Notes: a model not told the origin generated them from the letters alone. Shown: positions 1 through 8,709, counted from the stretch's first letter. The stretch is 43,224 nt of DNA from Hyphomicrobiales bacterium (GCA_017640685.1 JAEPQF010000007.1:1-43224), one strand, 5' to 3'. Made by a program: numbers and translations.

Positions 1-165
1 AATTTCAAAAATGATAAACTAAACCATGTTTTTAGCTATACACCTATTTATCGATACGATATATCGCTCATAAGAAAGAAAGTCTGACAGTTCTATAAAT
101 CGTCAGATCAAAAAATTTCAAAAGAATACTATCATGCTCATTAAGTTAAAATATGAGAGTATAAA

Positions 166-672
166 ATGACGCAGCAAAAAATAAATGTCTTGTTTTTATG
201 CAATACAAACACGACATGCTCAATCATTGCTGAAGCCGTCATGAATAGATTGAGCAATACAGATGCAGCAGGCCGTTTTCAAGCCTATAGTGCTGGCAGC
301 TTTCATAGAGGCATGGTCCACCCCTATACTCTTCAACTTCTAGCCAATAACAATTATGACCCAAGTGAATTTCGCTCAAAAAATTGGCAAGAATTTGCTG
401 AGCCTGATGCGCCAGTGATGAATTTCATCTTCACACTCACAGAAGAAATTTTGCATGAAGCTTGCCCAGCGTTCCCAGGCCTCCCACTCACCGCTCATTG
501 GGGAGTACCAGATCCAGCCGTTGCCAATGGCACAAACGCAGAAATTCACTACGCATTTTCAGATACTATGCGAATGATTGAACAACGGGTCAGCATCTTT
601 GTAAACCTTCCCCATGCAAATCTTGATCAACTCACCTTGCAACAACGCATTGACGACATTGGCACTAAATAA
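166..672 (+). CDS. ArsC-like low-molecular-weight phosphatase, degenerate active site
   Basis: This 168-residue protein has the fold and length of the low-molecular-weight phosphatase/arsenate reductase family and aligns along its whole length with the ArsC at 1964-2458. Family members use a P-loop C-X5-R near the N terminus. Here Cys12 is present, but the arginine position is Cys18 (TGC codon), giving C-X5-C. The first resolving cysteine is also changed: the stretch that reads TVCDNA in the second copy reads TLTEEI here. The later cysteine (Cys100) and the Asp116 of the VPDPA motif are kept. The start is an ATG preceded by a weak GAGAG. I infer that normal phosphatase or arsenate reductase chemistry is lost or altered. 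It could be a binding or regulatory paralogue, or a decaying duplicate, though the frame is intact. Confidence 0.85.
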   Translation: MTQQKINVLFLCNTNTTCSIIAEAVMNRLSNTDAAGRFQAYSAGSFHRGMVHPYTLQLLANNNYDPSEFRSKNWQEFAEPDAPVMNFIFTLTEEILHEACPAFPGLPLTAHWGVPDPAVANGTNAEIHYAFSDTMRMIEQRVSIFVNLPHANLDQLTLQQRIDDIGTK

Positions 673-693
673 AGCTATTTAACTCAATAGCTT
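672..693. terminator. Hairpin just after the first arsC-like gene
   Basis: Perfect 8-bp arms AAGCTATT (672-679) and AATAGCTT (686-693) with a 6-base loop sit between two convergent genes. The first base is the last base of the upstream stop codon. No good T-run follows on the plus strand (GAAAAAT); on the minus strand TATTTAG follows. It may end either transcript, but the signal is weak. Confidence 0.4.
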
Positions 694-703
694 GAAAAAT
701 CAG

Positions 704-1321
704 TCAAGATAAACTCCACCAAAAATATAGCGGTATCAAGCCATAACTGGCAGCAGCTAAAATCAGGCTAATCTTTAATAATAGGCTCTCAAATCGCCGC
801 CATAAAAAAACAATACAAATCAACGCCAAAACACATTCACCAATCGATACAACATCTCCATAATGGTCCCTGTTCCAATAAGAAAGCGGTGAATGAAAGC
901 GAAACTCAGTTATGGGCCAAAAATGTTGATGTGCATCAGCATGATGAAACGGCAAATCAAATAAAACATGCAACAAAGCTGCCCCACACAAAAACAGCAA
1001 CCAGCGAACTTTAAAAACCAACCCTACAACCAATAACCCAACATAAAGAGGAACTGAATTCGAAATGGCAGAAAAAGTCTGCCATGGTTCTTGCCAATAA
1101 ACAGAAGTCCATAATTCATGAGAAGAAATTTGAGCAAAAAATTTAGCCCAAACGAAAAGAATGTAAATCGAAAAATCAGGTAACAACGCACCAATTATCA
1201 CGGCCAGATTAAAGACCCAATAATTTCCTACATCATAACTGGTTTTACTATCCGAACTCTTATCTGAGCCAGATTTAGACAGCACAGCACCAGCAATAAG
1301 CAAATGGGTCGGTGTCATCAT
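704..1321 (-). CDS. Multipass membrane protein, family often labelled CobQ-like
   Basis: A 205-residue protein starting MMTPTHLL with several hydrophobic segments, at about residues 33-58, 90-120 and 155-200. The TPTHLL start, the LLPD motif after the first membrane segment and the LFDLPFHHADAHQHFWP and HSPLSYWDRDH-like stretch (here SYWNRDHYG) recall an alphaproteobacterial family that databases often name 'cobalamin biosynthesis protein CobQ'. It also recalls YdjM/DUF457-type membrane hydrolases. The CobQ name has no support in the sequence. The clustered His and Asp residues (HH, HADAH) suggest a metal site in or near the membrane, which is inference. It is convergent with the first arsC-like gene and downstream of arsR. 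Confidence 0.7.
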   Translation of the reverse strand: MMTPTHLLIAGAVLSKSGSDKSSDSKTSYDVGNYWVFNLAVIIGALLPDFSIYILFVWAKFFAQISSHELWTSVYWQEPWQTFSAISNSVPLYVGLLVVGLVFKVRWLLFLCGAALLHVLFDLPFHHADAHQHFWPITEFRFHSPLSYWNRDHYGDVVSIGECVLALICIVFLWRRFESLLLKISLILAAASYGLIPLYFWWSLS

Positions 1322-1477
1322 TTAAGAAAATTCCCTACGCGTCTTCTGACCTTCAAACTGACAAACATAAAGGAAACTTTAAAAAAAACACTGAACGAAA
1401 CCAAATCACATTCAAGCTATCTTACAGGATTTAAGAATAAAAAAACAAAGCAAGATGAAACAGACGTCAGCTAAAGT

Positions 1478-1840
1478 TCAAGCACTTTCTTTAAATGAAG
1501 AACGCCGAACAGGGCGGTTTTTCATGCCCAAAAGACGATCTCGGTCAGAAATGGCCATAGCTTCTGTACCCCCACTTTCAATTGAGGCTTCTACAATTTG
1601 TGCCTGCCATCCGCTAAGTTCAGGGTTAATGCAATAATAAACCCATTGCGCCTCCCGGCGTGAGCAAACAAGCCCTGCATCCCTCAGCGCTGCCATATGC
1701 CGTGAAATTTTAGGTTGCGAGATTTCAAGCGCATGCACCAGCTCGCAAACACACAATTCATCTTCTCCGGACAGAAGCAACAATGCCCGCACACGTGTCT
1801 CATCACTCAGAGTTTTAAAGGTTAAGATCTGTTCCATCAT
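1478..1840 (-). CDS. arsR: ArsR-family metalloregulatory repressor
   Basis: A 120-residue winged-helix repressor. The ELCVCEL motif (Cys30, Cys32) is the classic arsenite-sensing site in the recognition domain, followed by the helix-turn-helix SQPKISRHMAALRDAGLV and the beta-wing YYCINPE with a further cysteine. ArsR proteins bind as dimers to operators and release DNA when As(III) or Sb(III) binds. It is transcribed divergently from the intact arsC at 1964, and the 123-bp gap holds inverted repeats fit for its own operator, so autoregulation and control of arsC are likely. The C-terminal tail after about residue 90 is less conserved. Confidence 0.92.
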   Translation of the reverse strand: MMEQILTFKTLSDETRVRALLLLSGEDELCVCELVHALEISQPKISRHMAALRDAGLVCSRREAQWVYYCINPELSGWQAQIVEASIESGGTEAMAISDRDRLLGMKNRPVRRSSFKESA

Positions 1841-1860
1841 TTTTTAGTATACACCAATTC

Positions 1861-1907
1861 ACATATACGGTAAAACGTATATACGTTTAATTACATATGC
1901 TATGTAA
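1861..1907. promoter_or_regulatory. Probable ArsR operator region
   Basis: Three overlapping or adjacent inverted repeats lie between divergent arsR and arsC. ATATACG (1863-1869) and CGTATAT (1876-1882) are perfect 7-bp arms with 6-bp spacing. AAACGTATATACGTTT (1873-1888) is a perfect 16-bp palindrome. TTACATA (1891-1897) and TATGTAA (1901-1907) are perfect arms around TGC. The ATATA-rich arms fit ArsR-family operators; which of the sites is bound is not known from sequence. Confidence 0.65.
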
Positions 1908-1963
1908 AAGTTCAATTGATAAATCATAACAACAAACAGATAAAATAAAAATGGGAGAATAAA

Positions 1964-2458
1964 ATGGTTCTAGAGGTGAAAAACGTTTTATTTCTATGCA
2001 CAGGCAATTCGGCACGTTCCATCATTGGTGAAGCCGTGATTAACAGAATTGGTAGACCTCACTTTAAAGGCTATAGCGCGGGCAGCATGCCAAAAGGCGA
2101 AGTCCACCCCCACACATTACAGCTTCTTGCCAACCAAAATTTTGACACAAGCCTCTTTCGCTCAAAAAATTGGGATGAGTTTACTGACCCACACGCCCCT
2201 AAAATGGATTTTGTCTTCACTGTTTGTGATAACGCGGCAAATGAAACTTGCCCCGTATGGCCAGGCCAACCTATGACAGCACATTGGGGTGTACCAGACC
2301 CAGCAGCAGCTGAAGGAACCGACGCTGAAATTCACTACGCCTTTGCAGATACAATGCGGATGCTAGAACAAAGAATTTCCATCTTCGTCAATCTGCCACT
2401 CGCCAGCCTTGATAAACTCTCGTTGCAGAAACACCTTGATGATATTGGGAATAGTTAA
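1964..2458 (+). CDS. arsC: Arsenate reductase ArsC, thioredoxin-coupled type
   Basis: A 164-residue low-molecular-weight phosphatase-type arsenate reductase. The P-loop CTGNSARS carries nucleophile Cys12 and Arg18; Cys88 (TVCDNA) and Cys96 (TCPVWPG) match the redox cysteines of thioredoxin-linked ArsC; Asp112 in VPDPA is the general acid. These enzymes reduce arsenate to arsenite in the cytosol. The ATG is preceded by GGGAGA at good spacing. It is divergent from arsR and probably de-repressed by arsenite. No arsenite efflux gene (arsB or acr3) is visible in the window, so export must be encoded elsewhere or the role differs. The copy at 166-672 is a degenerate paralogue. Confidence 0.92.
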   Translation: MVLEVKNVLFLCTGNSARSIIGEAVINRIGRPHFKGYSAGSMPKGEVHPHTLQLLANQNFDTSLFRSKNWDEFTDPHAPKMDFVFTVCDNAANETCPVWPGQPMTAHWGVPDPAAAEGTDAEIHYAFADTMRMLEQRISIFVNLPLASLDKLSLQKHLDDIGNS

Positions 2459-2636
2459 TCACCACGATTGTTGGTAGGTAACTTAAGCACAAAAATTACC
2501 ACTGCCCGTGAGACAAAAAAACGAGAGGTTTTTCGCCCCACCTAGGCAAGGTGGTTTTGAGGAGCGCATAATATTAGAGCATATTTGAGCACCGCAAAAA
2601 TCACCTTAACGACAGTGGGGCGGAAAAGATCCGTTT
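2459..2636. other. Convergent gap with hairpins and a TAGAGCAT motif
   Basis: This gap separates arsC from the end of the mutase gene. It contains a 6-bp hairpin CCACCT/AGGTGG (2538-2554) followed by TTTTG, a possible weak terminator for arsC. It also holds a short CGGA/TCCG hairpin (2621-2633) running into TTTTT, and TTAGAGCAT at 2574-2582, a motif shared with other intergenic repeats in the window. No gene is visible. Confidence 0.4.
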
Positions 2637-4631
2637 TTAAGCGGCGACACTCTTAGCATCGATGAGCCTCACAATATCCGCCATAATATCATTCAACTGG
2701 AAGTCTTTGGGCGTATAGACCGCAGCAGCACCTGCCGCTTGCAAGAGCTCAGCATCTTCTGGCGGAATAATGCCACCAACAACAAGCGGAATGTCAGAAA
2801 TGCCAGATGTCTTCATACGCTCAAGCACGTCTTTCACCAAAGGTACGTGAGAGCCAGAAAGGATAGACAATCCGATTGCATGCACACCTTCTTCCAAGGC
2901 CGCATTAACGATTTGCGCAGGTGTGAGGCGGATGCCTTCATAAACCACTTCCATGCCGGCATCACGAGCGCGTACTGCAATTTGCTCAGCACCGTTTGAG
3001 TGCCCATCAAGACCAGGCTTGCCAACCAGGAACTTCACACGGCGGCCAAGCTTGTCAGACACAGCGTCAACAGTGGCGCGCACTTCACTAAGACCAGAGG
3101 CATCAACATTAGCCGCTTTACCAACACCCGTTGGCGCGCGGTATTCACCAAAGACTTCCCGAAGGGCGCTGCCCCACTCACCTGTGGTCACACCAGCTTT
3201 CGCAGCCGCAATCGAAGGCTCCATAATATTGCGCCCCTCTTGCGCTGCAGATTTCAAGTCAGCAACAGCTGCATCACAAGCCGCCTGGTCACGATCAGCG
3301 CGCCATTGTTGCAAGCGCTCAATCTGCTCTTGCTCAACCCAATCCGGAATAGTGAGAATGCCGCCATCAGCACCTTGTGCCAGTGGGCTCGGCTCGCTCT
3401 CTGTCCATTTGTTCACGCCAACAACAACTTGGTCACCAAGCTCAATGTCACGCAAGCGCGCTGTGTTACTTTCAACCAGCTTTTGCTTCATGTAAGAGCT
3501 CTCAACAGCCGCAACCGCACCGCCCATTTCTTCAATGCGAGCAAGCTCGTCACGCGCTTCCGCTTTCAGCTCTTCAACCTTGCGATTGATCTCAGCTGAG
3601 CCATCAAAAATATCACCATATTCAAGCAAATCAGTTTCATAAGCCATAATCTGTTGCATGCGAATTGACCATTGCTGATCAAACGGACGCGGCAAACCAA
3701 GCGCTTCGTTCCAAGCAGGCAGCTGAACCGCACGGGCCCGCGCATTTTTCGAAAGCACAACAGCCAGCATTTCAATGAGAATACGGTAAACATTATTTTC
3801 TGGTTGTGGCTCAGTTAGCCCCAATGAGTTCACCTGCACACCATAACGGAAGCGGCGGAATTTCGGGTCTTCAACACCATAACGCTCACGGGTAATCTCA
3901 TCCCATAAATCAACAAAGGCGCGCATCTTAGATAGTTCTGTTACAAAGCGCATGCCAGCATTCACAAAAAACGAAATCCGCCCAACCACTTTCGGGAAAT
4001 CTTCAGGTGCTACCTCACCAGAAGATTTCACCATATCTAGAACCGCAATGCCAGTGGCCAGCGCAAAGGCAAGCTCTTGCACTGGCGTCGCACCAGCTTC
4101 TTGCAAGTGATATGAACACACATTTGTCGGGTTCCATTTAGGCACTTCTTTATATGAATAAGTGATCACATCTTTAATAAGACGCATAGAAGGCTCAGGC
4201 GGGAACACATATGTACCGCGAGAAAGATATTCTTTAATAATGTCATTCTGAACCGTGCCAGCAAGCTTCTTGCGATCAGCCCCTTGGTCCTCAGCTGTGG
4301 CGATGTAAAGAGAGAGCAACCACCCAGCGGTCGCATTAATCGTCATAGAGGTATTCATATTCTCTAGAGGAATACTATCAAATAGCGTGCGCATATCCCC
4401 AAGATGAGAAATCGGCACACCAACCTTACCCACTTCACCCTTTGCCAAAACATGATCACTGTCATAGCCCGTTTGCGTTGGCAAATCGAACGCTACAGAA
4501 AGCCCGGTTTGACCTTTGGCCAAATTTTTACGGTAAAGCTCGTTTGAAGCAGTTGCCGTAGAATGACCCGCATAGGTACGAAATAACCATGGGCGGTCTT
4601 TAGGGCGATCATTAGTAGGGGTATCAGTCAT
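2637..4631 (-). CDS. ecm: Ethylmalonyl-CoA mutase (MeaA-type, B12-dependent)
   Basis: A 664-residue protein of the methylmalonyl-CoA mutase superfamily. The N-terminal substrate barrel starts PWLFRTYAGHSTA and continues through LSVAFDLPTQTGYDSDH, QNDIIKEYLSRGTY and CSYHLQEAGATP. The C-terminal cobalamin-binding domain has DGHSNG at 542-547, with His544 as the expected lower cobalt ligand, then SILSGSH and VVGGIIP. Overall length and sequence match the ethylmalonyl-CoA mutases formerly called MeaA, which convert (2R)-ethylmalonyl-CoA to methylsuccinyl-CoA in the ethylmalonyl-CoA pathway for acetate, C1 or polyhydroxybutyrate carbon. The gene stands alone; no ccr or epi gene adjoins it. The ATG follows a GAGAGAGAC stretch. 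Methylmalonyl-CoA mutase is the main alternative but the sequence fits Ecm better. Confidence 0.93.
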   Translation of the reverse strand: MTDTPTNDRPKDRPWLFRTYAGHSTATASNELYRKNLAKGQTGLSVAFDLPTQTGYDSDHVLAKGEVGKVGVPISHLGDMRTLFDSIPLENMNTSMTINATAGWLLSLYIATAEDQGADRKKLAGTVQNDIIKEYLSRGTYVFPPEPSMRLIKDVITYSYKEVPKWNPTNVCSYHLQEAGATPVQELAFALATGIAVLDMVKSSGEVAPEDFPKVVGRISFFVNAGMRFVTELSKMRAFVDLWDEITRERYGVEDPKFRRFRYGVQVNSLGLTEPQPENNVYRILIEMLAVVLSKNARARAVQLPAWNEALGLPRPFDQQWSIRMQQIMAYETDLLEYGDIFDGSAEINRKVEELKAEARDELARIEEMGGAVAAVESSYMKQKLVESNTARLRDIELGDQVVVGVNKWTESEPSPLAQGADGGILTIPDWVEQEQIERLQQWRADRDQAACDAAVADLKSAAQEGRNIMEPSIAAAKAGVTTGEWGSALREVFGEYRAPTGVGKAANVDASGLSEVRATVDAVSDKLGRRVKFLVGKPGLDGHSNGAEQIAVRARDAGMEVVYEGIRLTPAQIVNAALEEGVHAIGLSILSGSHVPLVKDVLERMKTSGISDIPLVVGGIIPPEDAELLQAAGAAAVYTPKDFQLNDIMADIVRLIDAKSVAA

Positions 4632-4918
4632 AAAAAGTCTCTCTCATCAAAATGTACACGCCAGATATACCGTACCTTAAATGAAAAATCGAGCACGCCA
4701 AGTGAGAAAAACATACATCTTTTAGCTAAAAAACAGTCCAAGAACCCAATTCATTGGCATTTCAAAAAAAAGAGGTTGCAGGCTACCTAACTCAATCAAT
4801 AGGAGAATAAAAAATTAACTATGTTTAGAGGTGAATTATTTAACAAAATCCGTTGAATATGCCGAAAATTCGGAAAATTAGAATATTCATCAGAATATTA
4901 TTCAATGGAGCAGAAAAA

Positions 4919-6703
4919 ATGACTTGGATTTTACTTGGTTTTATTTCACTCGCTGTCGGTATATATTATTTCTCGAAAAAAACACCGGAAGAAATAAGTA
5001 CTGAAGAAGGGGATAAGAAAAAACGTTCAAAAATTTCTCCCCAAATAATCGGCGCAGCCCTCATAATTTTCAGTCTTTTCTCGCTTGCCTCAACCTCTTT
5101 CGTCAATATTGATGCCAATCGAGTTGGGCATTTAAAACGGATTTATGCATTTGAAGAATTACCAGAAGGTCGCATTATCGCATTGGAAGGTCAAAAAGGT
5201 CCACAAGCTCGTATCCTTGGTCCTGGTTTTCACTTCAGCCCGTTTATTCGTGTTTTATATGATGTAGAACAATACCCAACTCTCAAAATCCCAGAAGGCA
5301 GCTATGGTGAAATCACCTCATTAGATGGGGCGCCAATGCCAGATGGCATGTTCATAGCACCAGCCATTCCAGATGATAAAGTATCTGCCATGCTGGATGC
5401 CAAAACATACTTGCAAAATGGCGGCTATCGCGGCCCCCAAGAAACAGTTTTAAAACCGGGTAGCTATCGCATTAATCGTTATTTATTTGATGTAGAAATA
5501 TCTCCAAACACCAAAGCAACAATTATCCCTGCTGGTCATGTTGGCGTCGTAAAATCGAATGTTAAAAAACCAGGCACAAACTGCGTTTCTGAAAAAGTAT
5601 CCGCATCAACCCTTGCAAATGGTGCCCTGTCAGTTCCGCTTGTCACCATAGGCTGTGTTGGTATTTGGAAAGAACCTCTTTTTCCTGGCGCTTACTATCT
5701 CAATCATAAAGCCTATGAAGTAACACTCGTCGACACCCGAGTTCAAACTTGGGAATATAAAGGCGGCTACACCAAACGCCATATTGATCTATCCGTTGAT
5801 CAACAAGGTAATATCCAACAAAACAAACGCAGCACAAACGAAGTCACTCCAAAGAGCGCAGCAGACAGAGCTGTATTTGTCAAAGTTGAAGGCTGGGATA
5901 TTCCTGTTGAGCTAAGAGCTCTTGTGCAAGTCAGCCCAGAGAATGCGCCTGTTGTTGTGGGCTCTGTAGGCGGGCTTGGTCAAATTGAAAACCGCATTTT
6001 AACACCAGCCATTCGCTCAATCGTGCGAAACGTAGCTGGGTCAAATGTCCGCGTCCCTCAAAAAAACAAAGATGGAACAGAAACATTTGTCGTGAGACCA
6101 ACAAAAGTTCTCGACTTCATTGAAAATAGAGAAGCAATCGAGACCACAATCGAAAGCTTAATCAAAGTGGAGGGAAGAAAAGCCGGTGTAGAAATCAGAG
6201 AAATCCGCATCGGTGAACCGGCCATTCCACCAGAATTACTCTTATCGCGTCTGCGCGTCCAATTAGCAGATCAACTCTCACTTGCTTATGCAAGAGAAAC
6301 CAGTGCGCAACAAAAACGTATTGAGACAGAACAAGCTCGCGCAACTGCGAACGAACAACCACGGCTCGTTCAATCTCAAATCGCAGTAAAAGTCGCTAAT
6401 CAAAGAGAGTTAGAACGCGCAGCTTTAGGCCGTGCTGAAAGAGAATTCCTAGAAGAACTTGCACGAGGGCAAAGCGCTCAAGCAAATGTTTTGGGTAAAG
6501 ACCGCGTTACAAGTCTACAAGCGTTAGATAAAGTCCTATCAACCCTAGAAAACAAACCAGAACTCGTCAGCTTAATAAGCCGTCTGGTTCCTCACACCGT
6601 TGTCTCAAGTGAAAATGGTGGTGGTCTGGCCGGTGCAGCCGCTATCCTAAGCAGCTTTATGAACAAAAAAGAGGAAAGCGTGAACTTGCCACCAAAACAA
6701 TAA
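4919..6703 (+). CDS. SPFH/band-7 domain membrane protein
   Basis: A 594-residue protein from the chosen ATG, which has GGAG 8 bases upstream; an upstream in-frame ATG at 4853 lacks such a site. Two membrane segments lie at about residues 2-18 and 41-61, then a band-7/prohibitin-like region beginning NIDANRVGHLKR. The C-terminal third is rich in Glu, Ala, Arg and Gln (ARETSAQQKRIETEQARATA) and is probably a coiled-coil stalk as in flotillin-like scaffolds. The central part is longer than in typical flotillins, with an insert rich in YLFDVEISPNTKATIIPAG-like segments. SPFH proteins form large membrane cages or microdomains; the partner is unknown. It is monocistronic and ends in a shared terminator with mscS. 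Confidence 0.8.
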   Translation: MTWILLGFISLAVGIYYFSKKTPEEISTEEGDKKKRSKISPQIIGAALIIFSLFSLASTSFVNIDANRVGHLKRIYAFEELPEGRIIALEGQKGPQARILGPGFHFSPFIRVLYDVEQYPTLKIPEGSYGEITSLDGAPMPDGMFIAPAIPDDKVSAMLDAKTYLQNGGYRGPQETVLKPGSYRINRYLFDVEISPNTKATIIPAGHVGVVKSNVKKPGTNCVSEKVSASTLANGALSVPLVTIGCVGIWKEPLFPGAYYLNHKAYEVTLVDTRVQTWEYKGGYTKRHIDLSVDQQGNIQQNKRSTNEVTPKSAADRAVFVKVEGWDIPVELRALVQVSPENAPVVVGSVGGLGQIENRILTPAIRSIVRNVAGSNVRVPQKNKDGTETFVVRPTKVLDFIENREAIETTIESLIKVEGRKAGVEIREIRIGEPAIPPELLLSRLRVQLADQLSLAYARETSAQQKRIETEQARATANEQPRLVQSQIAVKVANQRELERAALGRAEREFLEELARGQSAQANVLGKDRVTSLQALDKVLSTLENKPELVSLISRLVPHTVVSSENGGGLAGAAAILSSFMNKKEESVNLPPKQ

Positions 6704-6731
6704 CCAAAGCGTTACCTAAAAAATTTCAAAC

Positions 6732-6780
6732 AAACCTCGCATAATCCAGACATATTTAAGCTGGAATATTGCGAGGTTTT
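6732..6780. terminator. Long bidirectional hairpin overlapping the 3' end of mscS
   Basis: Arms AAACCTCGCA (6732-6741) and TGCGAGGTTT (6770-6779), with an inner TCCAG/CTGGA stem, form a long hairpin between convergent genes. TTTTC follows on the plus strand and GTTTG on the minus strand. The mscS stop codon (6756-6758) lies in the loop, so the last mscS codons form one arm. Confidence 0.75.
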
Positions 6781-7787
6781 CTTCCTCGGCGCCCACTACC
6801 TGGTTTTGGTTTATTTCTCTTTTCATTTGTATTATCTGAGCCCTTATTATCTGACCCAGTATCATGAGATCCTTGAACCTGATTAGATCTCGTTTGTTTA
6901 GGGGCCTGTCCGCCTGAGAGCTTATCTAAAATCTCAGGTGACATCACAATTTGCGTATGAGGGTAAGGAATAGAAATATTCGCTTCATCCAGTGCCAATT
7001 TAACCTTACGGGTCATATCAAAATTAAAATCCCAATAAGATTGCCGATCGGTCCAGGCCCGAATTTCCAAATCAACTGAACTTGCACCTAAAGCCCTCAC
7101 CACCACCAAAGGCTCTGGAGAGCGATGCACGCGCCCATCATCAAGCAAAAGCTGCATTAATACATCCCTCGCTTTATCAAGATCAGCATCATAAGAAATA
7201 CCAACTTGCATATCAAAGCGCCGGCGAGGCAACCGGCTGTAATTCGTGATAGTGTTTGACCAAAGGATAGAGTTTGGTACAGCAATAAACAACCCTTGCA
7301 CCGTATGCATCCTGGTCATGAATAGACCTGTTTCATCAACAGTACCGCCAACAGACCCAGCCTCAATATAATCCCCTTTTCTAAAGGGACGAATAACTAA
7401 AAGCATAATACCCGCAGCGACATTTTGTAAGGTCCCCTGCAAAGCCAAGCCAATAGCCAAACCGGCAGCACCAAGGACAGCTAGAAAAGAAGTCGTCTCA
7501 ACACCAAAATTCGCCAGCGCCATAACAATCGTTAAAAAGATAATCGCATAACGTATCGTTTGCGCTAAGATCGGAACCAGAGTTTGATCAACCCCTTTGA
7601 TCGAACCAAATTGATTGCGAATAGCAGCCGCTGCCAATCGAGCTAGAATGAAACCAGCAATAAGAAGCGCAGCCGCAATGCCAATTTTTATAGAAAGCGA
7701 AAATGTCTTTTCAGCTGCCACCTCAGCAAGTTGCGCCACTTCATCAACATTCACTTTTTCAGAAACTTTTTCGACAATGGAAACCAA
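6756..7787 (-). CDS. MscS-family small-conductance mechanosensitive channel
   Basis: About 343 residues. Three membrane helices are followed by the MscS signature: the Gly/Ala-rich pore helix FLAVLGAAGLAIGLALQGTL, then VAAGIMLLVIRPFRKGDYI and the beta domain VGGTVDETGLFMTRM with VPNSILWSNTITNYSR. MscS channels open under membrane tension to release solutes on osmotic downshock. The C terminus is a Gln/Asn/Lys/Gly-rich basic tail that looks disordered. No ATG fits. A TTG at 7785-7787 has AAAGG 8 bases upstream and is preferred to the TTG at 7791-7793, which is only 2 bases from the site. It is a short distance downstream of the hydrolase gene on the same strand. Confidence 0.9.
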   Translation of the reverse strand: MVSIVEKVSEKVNVDEVAQLAEVAAEKTFSLSIKIGIAAALLIAGFILARLAAAAIRNQFGSIKGVDQTLVPILAQTIRYAIIFLTIVMALANFGVETTSFLAVLGAAGLAIGLALQGTLQNVAAGIMLLVIRPFRKGDYIEAGSVGGTVDETGLFMTRMHTVQGLFIAVPNSILWSNTITNYSRLPRRRFDMQVGISYDADLDKARDVLMQLLLDDGRVHRSPEPLVVVRALGASSVDLEIRAWTDRQSYWDFNFDMTRKVKLALDEANISIPYPHTQIVMSPEILDKLSGGQAPKQTRSNQVQGSHDTGSDNKGSDNTNEKRNKPKPGSGRRGRKPRNIPA

Positions 7788-7875
7788 AATCAAAACCTTT
7801 TAAATAATCACGCGAAACCAATTCGTTGCAATTAAACCCTGAAGCATTTCAAAACAAAATAGGGCCTATTTTTTA

Positions 7876-8709
7876 TTAATCTTGAGCTTCTAACTCAACA
7901 TCTAAAGAAGATAAAAAACGGACAACTTTCTCAACAAGCGGATGCTCATATAAATCATTATGTCCCGCTCCTTCAATCACTTCCATTTGCTTTGGCTCGA
8001 TAGCAGCTTCAAACAATGCCTTACCAAACTCAAGAGGAATTACCTGATCTTCCTTGCCATGAACAATCAGTAATGGCATAGAAATCGATGCAATATGCCG
8101 ATCTGACTCAAAGCGGTCTCTTAAAAATGGCCGCACCCTTAAATAAGGATATCGTGATTGCGCAACCGCTGTTACCGATGACATCGGCGCTTCAAGCACC
8201 AACGCCTTCGCCTCAACACGAGCCGCCAATTGTGTTGCAACTGATGTGCCAATCGACTCACCGTAAATTACGATTTGAGTTTCATTTAAACCGATGGTCT
8301 CACGCAAATAGTCATAAGCCAAAAACGCATCTTTAACGAAAGCTTCTTCAGAAGGTTTTCCCTCACTGCCACCAAACCCGCGATAGCCAAGCATAAAAAC
8401 ACCATAGCCCTCCGCCATCAATTGCCTGAATTTTTCTTCCCGGTTAGCAACATTGCCACCATTCCCATGAAAGAATAAAAGCGTTGGCTTATTCGGTGCC
8501 GCTTTCGCATACCAAGAGAAAAGCTTAAATCCTTCTTTCTTGGTTTTTAAAACAACTTCATCAATTCCCTTAAGCTCAATATCATCTGGTGAGACATAAG
8601 TCGGGTTGGGTGAAAACACCAATTTTCTTTGCAGGAAATATAAAGCAAGCGCAACACCCATATAAAGCGAGAAAAGCGCTAAAACAATTTTCCATAACCA
8701 CCAACTCAT
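7876..8709 (-). CDS. Membrane-anchored alpha/beta hydrolase (BEM46-like)
   Basis: A 277-residue protein with one N-terminal membrane segment (about 5-26) and an alpha/beta-hydrolase fold. The oxyanion motif HGNGG is at 81-85, nucleophile Ser152 in GESIG, the likely acid Asp221 in GKEDQVIP, and His250 in EGAGHNDL. This set matches the BEM46/YqkD group of serine hydrolases, whose substrates are mostly unknown. The active site probably faces the periplasm or sits at the membrane surface, which is inference. It lies 38 bp downstream of the DUF817 gene on the same strand, so the two are likely co-transcribed, possibly with mscS. Confidence 0.85.
   Translation of the reverse strand: MSWWLWKIVLALFSLYMGVALALYFLQRKLVFSPNPTYVSPDDIELKGIDEVVLKTKKEGFKLFSWYAKAAPNKPTLLFFHGNGGNVANREEKFRQLMAEGYGVFMLGYRGFGGSEGKPSEEAFVKDAFLAYDYLRETIGLNETQIVIYGESIGTSVATQLAARVEAKALVLEAPMSSVTAVAQSRYPYLRVRPFLRDRFESDRHIASISMPLLIVHGKEDQVIPLEFGKALFEAAIEPKQMEVIEGAGHNDLYEHPLVEKVVRFLSSLDVELEAQD

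Noticed and set aside
1455-1637. Small plus-strand frame overlapping arsR
   Set aside because: It is antisense to a well-supported regulator gene and has no recognisable features.
2953-3599. Long open frames opposite the mutase gene
   Set aside because: They lie antisense within a clearly functional gene, have composition typical of shadow frames and show no recognisable domain.
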